DNA of 40,547 nucleotides, taken from assembly GCF_001431045.1 (NCBI RefSeq), contig NZ_BCLE01000038.1, positions 1-40,547 on the forward strand, read 5' to 3'. The position numbers and the translations under genes are program-made. Of the stretch, positions 19,482-31,216 are shown piece by piece. This DNA is from Streptococcus orisasini. GTDB taxonomy: Bacteria; Bacillota; Bacilli; Lactobacillales; Streptococcaceae. The notes below the pieces were generated by a model. It was not told the origin of the DNA, ran no database searches, and saw only the letters and a list, made by a program, of their open reading frames with translations. How positions within the stretch are numbered: the first letter of the stretch is position 1; each line of letters starts with the position of its first letter.

Positions 19482-19498
19482 GTTAATTTTAATATTAA
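19461..19498. promoter_or_regulatory. SloR operator, 38-bp palindrome
   Basis: TTAATATTAAAATTAA (19461-19476), six bases, TTAATTTTAATATTAA (19483-19498): a perfect inverted repeat with 16-bp arms. It contains several copies of the AATTAA hexamer known as the SloR recognition unit in S. mutans. The length suggests cooperative binding of more than one SloR dimer. Confidence 0.88.
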
Positions 19499-19545
19499 AC
19501 ATACTTTCGACCGCCCATGTAATTAACCTGCCTGAGCCTATTGAA

Positions 19546-19595
19546 AATAAAAAACAAGACAGCCAAGTGATTTTCTAACCACTTGACTGTCTTGT
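19546..19595 (-). terminator. Terminator of the mevalonate kinase gene
   Basis: On the minus strand, ACAAGACAGTCAAGTG pairs with CACTTGGCTGTCTTGT (one G-T wobble) and is followed by six or more T. It ends mvk transcription before the slo promoter. The rest of 19499-19686 shows nothing else. Confidence 0.92.
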
Positions 19596-19686
19596 TCCCG
19601 ACAAATGATATCAGCTTAAACGACTGATAGCTTATCTACTATGTTTGTTTTAAGGTTTTCTTTAAAAGTCGCAACAGAAGACTGTC

Positions 19687-20697
19687 TTAAGCTTTATTGC
19701 TCTGTTGGCGCGAAATACTGCCCAAATATTGGCACCAGGTTTGTCTGGCTCCGTTTTCTAAAAGGCTGAGGGCAATCTTTTCCGCGCTTTCTTTACTTTT
19801 AGCCAAAGCTATCAAGCAGCCTCCGCGGCCGCCGCCGGTTAATTTTGCTCCTAAGGCACCAGCCTGCCGTGCTACCTGGCTCAAGCGGTCTAAAGTCGCA
19901 TTGGAAACAGTGAGCGAAGCTAAAAGCTGCTGGGCTTCATTCATAATTTTTCCCAGTTCTTGCGCTTGATTGTTTAAAAGGGCTTCCTTGGCTAATCTGG
20001 ACAGTTCCCCTAGTTCTTTGATTGACAATTGAGCATTAAAACGATTTTTTTCTTGTTTTAAAAGTTCCTTGACAGACTGGATGGCTTTTAAGGTTTGGCC
20101 AGTCTGGCCAGTATCGGCAACTACCAAATAAGCATCCATGTCAATTCTTAACTGCTCAATCGGCTGATCTCTGACAAAAAAAACAGGAGAGCTGCCACTG
20201 GTTGTCACCGTATCAATGCCAGAAGGGTTGCCGTGTGCAATTTTTTCTGAGGATTGAACAATCTCCCAAAGTTCCTTATCGCTTAGCTTCTTACCATAAA
20301 AATTGAAAAGGCTTCTGGCGATAGCAACTGCCACAGCAGCACTTGAGCCCATACCGCGCTCTGCAGGAATAGTAGAGTGAATATCAATATGAACAGCTGG
20401 ATCTTGAGGTGCTCCAATACGATAGAGGGAAAAACGAATAGCGTGTTTGAGGCTTTCCAAAATTTCAGGCATCTTGTGAACAAGACCATCGTAAAATTCG
20501 CAGGTAACTGTCAGCGCTTCGCCTTCCGCTTTGACTTCTGCAACTGTTTCAACCGCAGAAAAAGGCAGAGCAATTGCTGGTTCTCCGTAAACAACCGCAT
20601 GCTCTCCCATTAAAATAATTTTCCCAGAAGCTTTTCCCAAAGCTACTTTTTCTTCAATAATGACTTTTCTTTTTTCTTCTAATTGAGAATTAATCAT
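19687..20697 (-). CDS. mvk: Mevalonate kinase
   Basis: GHMP-family kinase that phosphorylates mevalonate in the isoprenoid precursor pathway. 336 residues: GKIILMGEHAVVYG near 26, the ATP loop PAERGMGSSAAVAVA near 110 and the C-terminal KLTGGGRGGCLIAL near 285. The protein has about 20 more N-terminal residues (MINSQLEEKRKVIIEE) than typical members that begin close to GKAxxKIILMGEH, but no other ATG, GTG or TTG start is available before the first motif. No ribosome-binding site precedes this ATG and a -10 element ends only six bases before it. Other mevalonate genes (mvaD, mvaK2, fni) are not adjacent, as in S. mutans to my recollection. Confidence 0.9.
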   Translation of the reverse strand: MINSQLEEKRKVIIEEKVALGKASGKIILMGEHAVVYGEPAIALPFSAVETVAEVKAEGEALTVTCEFYDGLVHKMPEILESLKHAIRFSLYRIGAPQDPAVHIDIHSTIPAERGMGSSAAVAVAIARSLFNFYGKKLSDKELWEIVQSSEKIAHGNPSGIDTVTTSGSSPVFFVRDQPIEQLRIDMDAYLVVADTGQTGQTLKAIQSVKELLKQEKNRFNAQLSIKELGELSRLAKEALLNNQAQELGKIMNEAQQLLASLTVSNATLDRLSQVARQAGALGAKLTGGGRGGCLIALAKSKESAEKIALSLLENGARQTWCQYLGSISRQQSNKA

Positions 20698-20703
20698 ATT
20701 CTT

Positions 20704-20732
20704 ATTATATCACTTTTCGTAAACTCGCCCAA
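20704..20732 (-). promoter_or_regulatory. mvk promoter, possibly giving a leaderless mRNA
   Basis: TTGGGC (20732-20727), 17-bp spacer, TATAAT (20709-20704) with TG one base upstream. Six bases later comes the only available ATG, so transcription would start at or next to the start codon. AT-rich and featureless sequence continues to 20784. Confidence 0.6.
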
Positions 20733-20784
20733 TGTAAAATATTTTTTTGATGTGAATAAAGCTGTGCTTGATGCTACAGCATGG

Positions 20785-20839
20785 AAAAACCCCTCTTAGA
20801 AAGAGATGATGGTAGACATCTTATCATCGAGGAGTTTTT
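20785..20839 (-). terminator. Terminator of the flavoprotein reductase gene
   Basis: On the minus strand, AAAAACTCCTC pairs with GAGGGGTTTTT around an inner stem GATGAT/ATCATC, and the run of T completes an intrinsic terminator. It lies about 40 bases past the stop and before the mvk promoter. Confidence 0.8.
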
Positions 20840-20877
20840 CTGTTAATGGTAATCTTTAACTTTTTGCTAAGCTTTCT

Positions 20878-23292
20878 TTATTGACAGCATTCCTTAATAG
20901 CAGTTTCAGCTGCGATACGGCCAAAAGTAAAGATATCAGCCAAGGCATTACCGCCCAATCGATTACCTGCGTGAATACCTCCCGAAACCTCTCCTGCTGC
21001 ATAAAGCGCGGGAATCTTACTGCCATCTTCTTTTATAACGTGCGCTGCAGTATCAATCTTCAGACCGCCCATAGTGTGATGGGTAGCCGGTTTACGTGGG
21101 GTTGCGTAGAATGGTGCTTTTTCAACCTTGAGATCAAAGGCTCCCTTATCAAATTCAGGATCGTAGCCGGCATCGACATAGGAATTGTACTTAGTGATAG
21201 TGTCCACAAAGGTTGCGGGATCTACACCAATTTGCTCTGCCAATTCTTCCAAGGTATCGGCACGGAAGAGAGTTCCTGCTGCCACTTGCTCTTCGATTTT
21301 TTCATTACTGGTATTCATAGCAGTTGCTTTGATATTTTCATCGGCAATCAGGTAGAAGAGACCACCGTTATCAATGGCAGCTTTGGAAAGTGTGTCACGG
21401 CTGCCATACTCGTCTACAAAACGTTTACCTTCTTGATTGACCATCACAAAGTTTGCCGGTGGAACTTGTAAACCGGAGAAAATAGCACCTGTATTAGGAT
21501 CAGACACTGGCATCATTTGTGTGAAGCCCATATCAACAAGAGCAGCACCAACACTTTGTCCCAAACGAATACCATCACCTGTTATAGCTGGTGAATTGGT
21601 CGTTTGAATGTCATCATCAATATTGCTCCAATAGGTATTGTACTTCTGCAACATCTTAGTATTGGCGCCAAAACCGCCGGAAGCTAGAATTACAGCTTGG
21701 GCGTTGACAGTAATAGTTTGTCCATTGCGCCCCTTGGCAAGCACACCCTTAATAAGCCCCTTTTCCAAAATAAAATCTGTCACCGCAGTATCGGTTAAAA
21801 TAGTACCGCCGTTTTTATGAACATAAACCTCTAAAGCTGCAATAAAAGCATAACCCATTGGCTGTTTAGGTTTGTGAGAACGGCGCCATAGAGCACCTAC
21901 TGGCATGCTAACTTCAGAGCGGTCAAAATCAACACCAAGATCTGCTAACCAATGTACGGAATCAAGATCATTCTCTGTTAACACTTTAACAAGGTCATAA
22001 TTACCATAAGCTTCATAACCATTGAGGTCTGTCCGTTTACCGCCAAGATAAGTTTGAATGCGATGGAGGACATTAGAATCAAATAAATAACTTGGATCTT
22101 TCAAGTAGTCGGTTATCTGCCGCTTTAATTCTCGAAAATCTGCTAAATATTCTGGTGCAATGCTTGCTTCATCTGTTTTAATTAACTCAGAAAGATTATG
22201 AGCTTCTCCAGGATTAGCAGGGAAAGTCTTTTGCCATTCAGGATCTGCTGCATTTAACAAACCTCCAGAACGTACCGTATTACCGCCAACAGCAGGAAAC
22301 TTTTCAAGCACTATCACCTGCTTGCCCTCTTGCAAGACCCGCGCTGCAGCTGCTAAACCAGCTCCGCCTCCACCTACGACAACCACATCTGTCTCATAAG
22401 TCTTATCTTCATGGTCAAGGGCTGATGGTGCTTTTGGCCGACTGCGAAGAGCGTCTGGATTGGCACCTGCCATTCTCACCGCACGGGCAACCCCGTCAAG
22501 TACGCCGTTGCTGGTCACTGAAGCCCCTGAAATAGCATCAACATTAAGTGTCTGTCCTTCAATGATTTCGCTTGGAATACGGGTAAAGACGATATCTGCA
22601 ATCCCGCCTGTTTCTCCTGAAGAGTCAATATCAATTGTTACAATACGGTCTTCTGATAGAGTAACTGCCATTGGCAAATCGCCATTGTGACCTACGGTTG
22701 TCACTTGGTAGGTTCCAGGTTCAAAATGTACCTCTTCTGGCTCATTGAGCTGATTAGCAATTTCCGCAAAACGCAGGAATTTAAAGAAGCAAGAATCCAA
22801 GAAATCAATTGTTCCCTGAGCCTTGATATCCCCATTTTCATCAAAGGCTTGATGGGCACGGCCAAGCAAGAATTCACTGCCCGGCATAACAGTCGCATTG
22901 ACACCCGGAGCATCAAGAATCTGACGCAAGTGCAACTGAGCACGTGACGATCCTTGCACATCGTAGGAAGCCCCCACAATCATCACAGGCTTGCCATCCA
23001 GCGGGTGAATAGTGAAAGACAGCCATTCCAAGAGACTGTTGAGGCTTGATGGGATGGTATGGTTGTGCTCAGGTGTTGCAATGATGACCCCATCAGCCTC
23101 ACTAATTTTCGTATTGAAATCTTGGATTATCGGTGAATTGGTTTGGTCATCTGTTTCGTTGAACATGGGGACATCCGTGATTTCCATGATGTCAATATCT
23201 GCCTTTTTAGCAAAATGTTTTTGCATGAACTGCAGCAAGGTGCGGTTATAGGATTTCTTGGCATTGGTTCCGACAATAGCAACTAATTTCAT
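20878..23292 (-). CDS. Three-domain flavin-dependent reductase (fumarate/urocanate-reductase-like)
   Basis: 804 residues combining three flavin modules: an NADPH-dependent FMN reductase fold (about 1-180; [19 protein letters not shown]), an FMN-binding domain (about 190-270) with the covalent-flavin site SGASVTS (about 254-260), and a FAD-dependent fumarate-reductase flavoprotein domain (about 300-804; [47 protein letters not shown]). It has no signal peptide, so it is cytoplasmic. It could pass electrons from NAD(P)H through two flavins to an unsaturated acid. The substrate is unclear because the His of the family's QxHP motif is Met (QMMP, about 592). The start was chosen at the ATG after AGGTG, one base after the preceding gene's stop. 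Covalent FMN would need an ApbE enzyme, not seen here. Confidence 0.85.
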   Translation of the reverse strand: MKLVAIVGTNAKKSYNRTLLQFMQKHFAKKADIDIMEITDVPMFNETDDQTNSPIIQDFNTKISEADGVIIATPEHNHTIPSSLNSLLEWLSFTIHPLDGKPVMIVGASYDVQGSSRAQLHLRQILDAPGVNATVMPGSEFLLGRAHQAFDENGDIKAQGTIDFLDSCFFKFLRFAEIANQLNEPEEVHFEPGTYQVTTVGHNGDLPMAVTLSEDRIVTIDIDSSGETGGIADIVFTRIPSEIIEGQTLNVDAISGASVTSNGVLDGVARAVRMAGANPDALRSRPKAPSALDHEDKTYETDVVVVGGGGAGLAAAARVLQEGKQVIVLEKFPAVGGNTVRSGGLLNAADPEWQKTFPANPGEAHNLSELIKTDEASIAPEYLADFRELKRQITDYLKDPSYLFDSNVLHRIQTYLGGKRTDLNGYEAYGNYDLVKVLTENDLDSVHWLADLGVDFDRSEVSMPVGALWRRSHKPKQPMGYAFIAALEVYVHKNGGTILTDTAVTDFILEKGLIKGVLAKGRNGQTITVNAQAVILASGGFGANTKMLQKYNTYWSNIDDDIQTTNSPAITGDGIRLGQSVGAALVDMGFTQMMPVSDPNTGAIFSGLQVPPANFVMVNQEGKRFVDEYGSRDTLSKAAIDNGGLFYLIADENIKATAMNTSNEKIEEQVAAGTLFRADTLEELAEQIGVDPATFVDTITKYNSYVDAGYDPEFDKGAFDLKVEKAPFYATPRKPATHHTMGGLKIDTAAHVIKEDGSKIPALYAAGEVSGGIHAGNRLGGNALADIFTFGRIAAETAIKECCQ

Positions 23293-23293
23293 T

Positions 23294-23896
23294 CTATTCA
23301 CCTACTTCCCAAGCGAATGCTTTTTTGCGATCTGTATCAGCCTGTTTGACGATTTCCTGCGTGATGGTCACAAAGTCTTGAAATTCTGCAAAATGGTCTT
23401 CCAGCTCTGCTACTTTCTCAGGATTATTGAGGTTTCCTTCATCGTCCAAGACTTGTTCCGAGTGGCCGAGGAAAAATTCACTTCCTGGCATGACACGCGC
23501 CTTTAGCTCTGGAGCATCCAAGATTTGGCGTAAATGCGCTTGGGCACGGGATGTTCCAAGGGCACCCAGCGAACAGCCCACAATCATGGTCGGTTTATTA
23601 ATCAAAACCCGGCTGGTATAGGCAATCCATTCCAAAGCACTGGCCAGCGGCGCTGGGATGGTATGATCATACTCGGGCGTTGCGATGATAACCCCATCCG
23701 CGGTAGCAATTTTTTCAGAAAAGGCTGCCACACTTGCCGGAGCCGTCTTATCTTCTGGTTCATTGAAGGCTGGCAAATCTTTGATTTCAAGCACTTCAAT
23801 GTCTGCCTTGTTCTCAAAGTGTTTGGCCATGAATGTCAATAATTTTCGATTGGTTGAACGATCAGAATTGGTTCCGATGATGCCGACTAATTTCAT
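23294..23896 (-). CDS. NADPH-dependent FMN reductase family protein
   Basis: 200 residues, one flavodoxin-like domain: [17 protein letters not shown] at the N-terminus for FMN phosphate, and [19 protein letters not shown]. It is clearly paralogous to the first domain of the next gene; both share [18 protein letters not shown] or a near match, and the same order of motifs. The start ATG follows AGAGGTG; a GTG three codons upstream overlaps that site. The stop is one base before the next start, so the two are translationally coupled. It likely supplies reduced flavin or electrons to its partner. The cre-covered promoter upstream implies CcpA control. Confidence 0.88.
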   Translation of the reverse strand: MKLVGIIGTNSDRSTNRKLLTFMAKHFENKADIEVLEIKDLPAFNEPEDKTAPASVAAFSEKIATADGVIIATPEYDHTIPAPLASALEWIAYTSRVLINKPTMIVGCSLGALGTSRAQAHLRQILDAPELKARVMPGSEFFLGHSEQVLDDEGNLNNPEKVAELEDHFAEFQDFVTITQEIVKQADTDRKKAFAWEVGE

Positions 23897-23935
23897 ATGT
23901 GTCACCTCTTTCTCATTTTGATTTCATTCAAATTC

Positions 23936-23973
23936 AATATAGCACTCTTAATTTTTAAAAGCAAGCGTTTACA
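23936..23973 (-). promoter_or_regulatory. Promoter with overlapping cre for the reductase operon
   Basis: On the minus strand TTGCTT, 17-bp spacer, TATATT (23941-23936). TGTAAACGCTTGCT (23973-23960) matches the cre consensus at every position and overlaps the -35 hexamer, so CcpA binding would block polymerase. Confidence 0.85.
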
Positions 23974-24031
23974 TGATAATCAAAAACCTTTTTCAGCCAG
24001 CAAAAACCAAAACTTTTATTAGCTTAAACAT

Positions 24032-24062
24032 CAAAAATGAACCCTTGATTTTTCAAGGGTTC
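24032..24062 (-). terminator. Terminator after the phospho-beta-glucosidase gene
   Basis: GAACCCTTG-AAAAAT-CAAGGGTTC followed by ATTTTT on the minus strand, about 50 bases past the stop at 24113. Confidence 0.9.
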
Positions 24063-24112
24063 AAATCTAAAATCAGGCAATTCGCTGCAGCTTGATAAAA
24101 GAGGGAGTCTTT

Positions 24113-27440
<3,328 letters not shown>

Positions 27441-27450
27441 AGCATCCCCC

Positions 27451-27468
27451 TTTGATAAAATTATCAAA
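27451..27468. promoter_or_regulatory. Palindrome in the bglP leader
   Basis: TTTGATAA-AA-TTATCAAA, a perfect 8-bp inverted repeat between the bglP transcription start and its ribosome-binding site. It is a candidate operator for the divergent RpiR-type regulator. Confidence 0.55.
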
Positions 27469-27491
27469 AAATTTTGTTATTTTTTACAGAA

Positions 27492-27520
27492 ATTATACGA
27501 CCTTTTGAAAGCGGTGTCAA
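27492..27520 (-). promoter_or_regulatory. bglP promoter with cre-like site
   Basis: TTGACA (27520-27515), 17-bp spacer, TATAAT (27497-27492), a full consensus match. On the plus strand TTGAAAGCGGTGTCA (27505-27519) fits the relaxed cre pattern WTGNAANCGNWNNCW and covers the -35 and part of the spacer. Confidence 0.85.
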
Positions 27521-27548
27521 TCTCTTTTGACAATTTTTTTACTATATT

Positions 27549-27577
27549 TTGACAATCTTTTCGCTTTTGATTACAAT
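27549..27577 (+). promoter_or_regulatory. Promoter of the RpiR-family regulator
   Basis: TTGACA (27549-27554), 17-bp spacer, TACAAT (27572-27577); the ATG follows 19 bases later with AGG in between. The decamer TTTTGACAAT occurs at 27525-27534 and again at 27547-27556, two helical turns apart, and may form regulator half-sites. Confidence 0.75.
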
Positions 27578-27596
27578 ATTATATTAGGTAAAAGCT

Positions 27597-28349
27597 ATGA
27601 ATTTTTTAGAAAACATTGAACAGCACAAATCCGATTATTCCAAGACCGAATGGAAGGTCTATCAGTACGTCACCAAAAACATCGAAACGTTAGAAACCTT
27701 TACCATTACTAAAATTGCTGAATTATCACACACGTCGACCTCTGCTGTTCTGAGATTCTGTCAGACCTTGGGCTATAAAGGCTTTAAAGATTTCCGCTAT
27801 GCGGCTATTGATTATCTCCATCATCGCTACAAGCGAGACTCTGCCGATATTTTGGATCAGATGACCGATAATTATACCAGTCTTATCAACCAGATTCGCA
27901 ATCTCAACCGCGATGATATTAATCGTCTGACTCAAGCGATTTTGACACCCGAGAAGCTGCATATCTTTGGTATTTATTTGTCTTCTCTGCCGGCTAAATA
28001 CCTGCATATGGGACTGCAAAACATCGGTATTGCCAGCCATTTTGCAGGCGATTTAAACAGCGGCTCCCATCTGACCAACATCATCAGCGAAGAGGACACA
28101 CTAATTATGTTTTCAGTAACAGGCAGCATCTCCAACTATAAAAAAGCCCTGTCAGCTCTGCAGAACAATATGCCCAAGAATTCCTACTTGATTACTCTCA
28201 ATGAAAAAGCCACATCTGCCAAATATTTCGGGCACACCATCGTTCTTCCCGGAAGCGTCTTCAGCCAGCAGTCCATTGTCGATATCCAGTCTGTGGCCAT
28301 TATTTTTGTGGAAATCCTTCTCAATTTAATTCATGAGAAACTAGGATAA
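27597..28349 (+). CDS. RpiR-family transcriptional regulator (HTH-SIS)
   Basis: 250 residues: an RpiR helix-turn-helix (about 1-77; FTITKIAELSHTSTSAVLRF) and a sugar-isomerase SIS domain (about 105-245; MFSVTGSISNYKKAL) that binds a sugar phosphate. It is transcribed away from bglP-bglA and shares their promoter region, so it most likely controls that operon in response to a phosphorylated beta-glucoside or an intermediate. Whether it activates or represses is not evident; the palindrome and direct repeats in the shared region are its likely targets. The gene ends before a bidirectional terminator. Confidence 0.9.
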   Translation: MNFLENIEQHKSDYSKTEWKVYQYVTKNIETLETFTITKIAELSHTSTSAVLRFCQTLGYKGFKDFRYAAIDYLHHRYKRDSADILDQMTDNYTSLINQIRNLNRDDINRLTQAILTPEKLHIFGIYLSSLPAKYLHMGLQNIGIASHFAGDLNSGSHLTNIISEEDTLIMFSVTGSISNYKKALSALQNNMPKNSYLITLNEKATSAKYFGHTIVLPGSVFSQQSIVDIQSVAIIFVEILLNLIHEKLG

Positions 28350-28407
28350 TTGAAATAAAACTGCCAAGGAGTCGTTGAACTCACATCCCTTGCGTAAATA
28401 CAGAAAT

Positions 28408-28460
28408 AAAAAAGAGATTAGCAGCCGCAAATCAGTAAATTACAGCTGCTAGTCTCTTTT
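28408..28460. terminator. Bidirectional terminator between rpiR-type gene and alpha-mannosidase
   Basis: AAAGAGATTAGCAGC pairs with GCTGCTAGTCTCTTT. The stem is flanked by A-runs on the left and T-runs on the right, giving T-tracts for both strands, and serves two convergent genes. Confidence 0.88.
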
Positions 28461-31134
28461 ACTTTTCAAATTCAAAATACAAAGTCACAAATTTTGCATG
28501 CTTTAATGCAGGCAGTGTGACGGTATTGTTTGATATAGGCAAACTAGTTTTTTCATCTTCTTTTAAATCAACCAGCTGTGCTAGCTTCAAGGGTTTGTTG
28601 AAGTGAACAGCTATTTCTTCATTCTGATGATAACTTCCATTATAGAAGCGGCTGATGAGCCCTTCCTTGTCTTCAGCATGCTTCACAGTGCTTAAAACAG
28701 CCTTCCCACTAGCATTAAACAAGGAATAGGACAAGGGAAGTGTTTTTTCAACATCAAACTGAGTAAACCGAAGTCTCGTATTCAAATACTCCGCGCATTG
28801 GTACAGCTCAGCTCCCTTTAAGTAGTCTGTGACTTTCTGTGCCAGCCCATACTGAGAGAGCCTTCCTTGATAATAGATAAGCGAAAAATCAAAGGTCATT
28901 ATCTTGTGTAGCTGAGCAGCTGGTGTTGCTACTGTTGTCTCACCTGATGCTCTTCCAGGCCGATAAAGAAGGTTTTCCTTTCCCATAAAACCATAGGTTC
29001 TAAACAGAGTCAAGCGAATGGTATTAAAGTCATCACCAATAATTTCATATTCTCTGACAGCCTTGGGAATAACAGCTAGGCCGCGTTTTTCATTCTCCAA
29101 AGCGACAAAGCTTTGACAGGTTTCAATAGTAATCGGAAGCTCATTCCATAGCTCTTGTTCTTTTTTCCATAATTCCATCTCCTTTTTACGGACAACTGGC
29201 CGCCTCAAAACTCCAAACTGCTGATCGGCATAGGAAAAATTAGAAGCTATGGCCGCATCAAACAAAACACACAATCTGTGACTGTCCGATCCTCGATTAT
29301 CCACCTCGCATTGCCAGTCAATAAAAGGACTTCCTTTCTTTAATTGAATCCGCAAGGTTACTGGGAAAAGCTGGCTTTGCTGTCCTTGAGCTCTTTCTTG
29401 CAAATTTTTAGGAATCCGCATAGAATACTGAAGCTCAATAGAATTGATGATCTCTGATTTTTTGACAGTAACAGTTGGTTTAAAATCGCAAGAACGTACG
29501 AGAAGATCCTCTCTCGGTGGAGAATAGTTGAAAGAATCGCCATCATCCCCATTTTCTTCCAAAATTCCTTGGTTTCTGTACCAACGGTTTAACTTTTTAT
29601 CTAAAATATCAACTGTATTTTGAGTGTTTACTTGAATGCGGTAAAAATCATTTTCGATTACTCTGTCAGAAAAAAACTCTTGGTGCTGATGAGTACAGCC
29701 TTGTAAATTGATATGAAACTGCTGATAACCCATAGCCTCCAAATCATGCAATTCAACAGCAGCTCTTACTTTATAGACTTTTTTAGGTTTAAACTGCTTT
29801 TTGCAAGGATCCAAAATATTTCCCTGCCCCAAGATATAATCAGTCTGATCCTGAGCCTCTAAAATAGTATAAGAACAAGGTCTACCTTTGCCATCTTCAA
29901 TTGAAAAGTCTAACTGCGGTACATATAAGACCGTTTCAAAAACTCCCGATTTTTTAGAGGTAGCTGTGTTAAAAGCCGTAATCGTTATTGCCTTGTCATT
30001 ATTAATGTGAGTGGCAATTTCTCTCATTTTTAATTCTGCCAGATTTTCAGCCAGTTCCTGTGCTTGTTTATAGCGAAAGTAAACATCTTCGTTAGTTTTA
30101 TCAGAAACGCAGGAGCCGATAGAATCATGAGCCGCATTTTCAAACATTAATTTCCAAATGTTCTTAACAACTTCTGCCGGATAATCAAAACCCAGACTGT
30201 AAGCAATTGTCAAAATAGGCTCCAGTGTGTTAACCAGATAGTGCTGAACCTGAGTATTTAATTGCTTTAAGTCTGATTTGGAAGAAAAAATAGACTTATG
30301 CACTCGCATTAATTTGCCATTTAATAATTCTCCTGCAATCTCTTCTAGTTTAGGATGCTGAGTTTTGATGCTTTTGACATAGCGCTCAAAGGTAGAAATT
30401 TCTAGTTCAAATTCATCATAATCTTGATTGATTCTCTCGACAAGCTCTGCTAGATTTTCTCTTGGCGGTGCCTGGTCAAAACCATTTGGAAATAAAAGCT
30501 GATCAGTCGTGCTGCGCTTCCAAACTTTCTTGAAGGGTTCTTCTTTTAAAAATTTAGAAAGAACGGCCTCATCTTCAGGAATTTCCCCGCCAATATAATA
30601 GCCAGCAGGTATTTGATAGACATTGACAACACTGCCGTCTTCACCTCGCCACCTGTATTCTGTATGCTCAACAGCATCATCACTGACACCACGCCAAAAA
30701 AGCGTGTCTTCCATTCCAAATTCCCGATAAATTTGTGGCATGGCTGCTGATTGCCCAAAAGAATCCGGCACATAAGCCAGTTTCATATAGCCTCCAAACT
30801 CATTACTTAAAGCCATTCCGTATTGGAGATTTCGAACAATGCTTTCGCCGGAGATAACCATTTGGTCTGTCTGTGTATACCAAGGACCAATAATTAACTT
30901 CCCTTCTTTAACTAATTTTTCAATTCTCTTTTTATCTTTTGGTTTAAAGGCGAGATAATCATCTAACAAGGAAGCCTGTCCGTCCAAAACAAAATAAGGA
31001 TAACCCTCATCTTTCTCCAAAAGCTCCAAAACTTTTTGAAGATTATGCATTAAATATATTTTTGAGCGGCTGCTTGTAAAATACCACTCTCGATCCCAAT
31101 GTGTATGGGGAACAACGTGTACTTTTTTGACCAT
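28459..31134 (-). CDS. Alpha-mannosidase, GH38 (MngB-like)
   Basis: Cytoplasmic zinc-dependent alpha-mannosidase. 891 residues. HTHWDREW at the N-terminus provides the zinc His and Asp; the catalytic nucleophile Asp lies in AYVPDSFGQS; HDSIGSC carries another zinc His; a long beta-sandwich C-terminal half follows, as usual. The start at MVKKVHVV is set by AAGGAG six bases upstream. The gene follows EIIA-EIIB-EIIC of the fructose family, the same partnership as E. coli mngA-mngB, where MngB cleaves phospho-mannosylglycerate. A streptococcal GH38 with alpha-1,3-mannosidase activity is also known, so phosphorylated manno-oligosaccharides are an alternative. A terminator-like hairpin separates it from the EIIC gene. 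Confidence 0.9.
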   Translation of the reverse strand: MVKKVHVVPHTHWDREWYFTSSRSKIYLMHNLQKVLELLEKDEGYPYFVLDGQASLLDDYLAFKPKDKKRIEKLVKEGKLIIGPWYTQTDQMVISGESIVRNLQYGMALSNEFGGYMKLAYVPDSFGQSAAMPQIYREFGMEDTLFWRGVSDDAVEHTEYRWRGEDGSVVNVYQIPAGYYIGGEIPEDEAVLSKFLKEEPFKKVWKRSTTDQLLFPNGFDQAPPRENLAELVERINQDYDEFELEISTFERYVKSIKTQHPKLEEIAGELLNGKLMRVHKSIFSSKSDLKQLNTQVQHYLVNTLEPILTIAYSLGFDYPAEVVKNIWKLMFENAAHDSIGSCVSDKTNEDVYFRYKQAQELAENLAELKMREIATHINNDKAITITAFNTATSKKSGVFETVLYVPQLDFSIEDGKGRPCSYTILEAQDQTDYILGQGNILDPCKKQFKPKKVYKVRAAVELHDLEAMGYQQFHINLQGCTHQHQEFFSDRVIENDFYRIQVNTQNTVDILDKKLNRWYRNQGILEENGDDGDSFNYSPPREDLLVRSCDFKPTVTVKKSEIINSIELQYSMRIPKNLQERAQGQQSQLFPVTLRIQLKKGSPFIDWQCEVDNRGSDSHRLCVLFDAAIASNFSYADQQFGVLRRPVVRKKEMELWKKEQELWNELPITIETCQSFVALENEKRGLAVIPKAVREYEIIGDDFNTIRLTLFRTYGFMGKENLLYRPGRASGETTVATPAAQLHKIMTFDFSLIYYQGRLSQYGLAQKVTDYLKGAELYQCAEYLNTRLRFTQFDVEKTLPLSYSLFNASGKAVLSTVKHAEDKEGLISRFYNGSYHQNEEIAVHFNKPLKLAQLVDLKEDEKTSLPISNNTVTLPALKHAKFVTLYFEFEK

Positions 31135-31152
31135 GGTATTCTCCTTCCTTTC

Positions 31153-31195
31153 AAAAAATGAGGTCAGACCTATCTTTAACACCCAACCTCATTTT
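31153..31195 (-). terminator. Intra-operon terminator or attenuator before the alpha-mannosidase gene
   Basis: On the minus strand AAAATGAGGT pairs with ACCTCATTTT and is followed by more T, inside the 82-bp gap between EIIC and the mannosidase. An alternative short stem AGGTC/GACCT uses the right arm and would compete with it. It probably lowers mannosidase expression relative to the PTS or allows conditional read-through. Confidence 0.75.
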
Positions 31196-31216
31196 TATCT
31201 AGCTACAGTATTTTAA

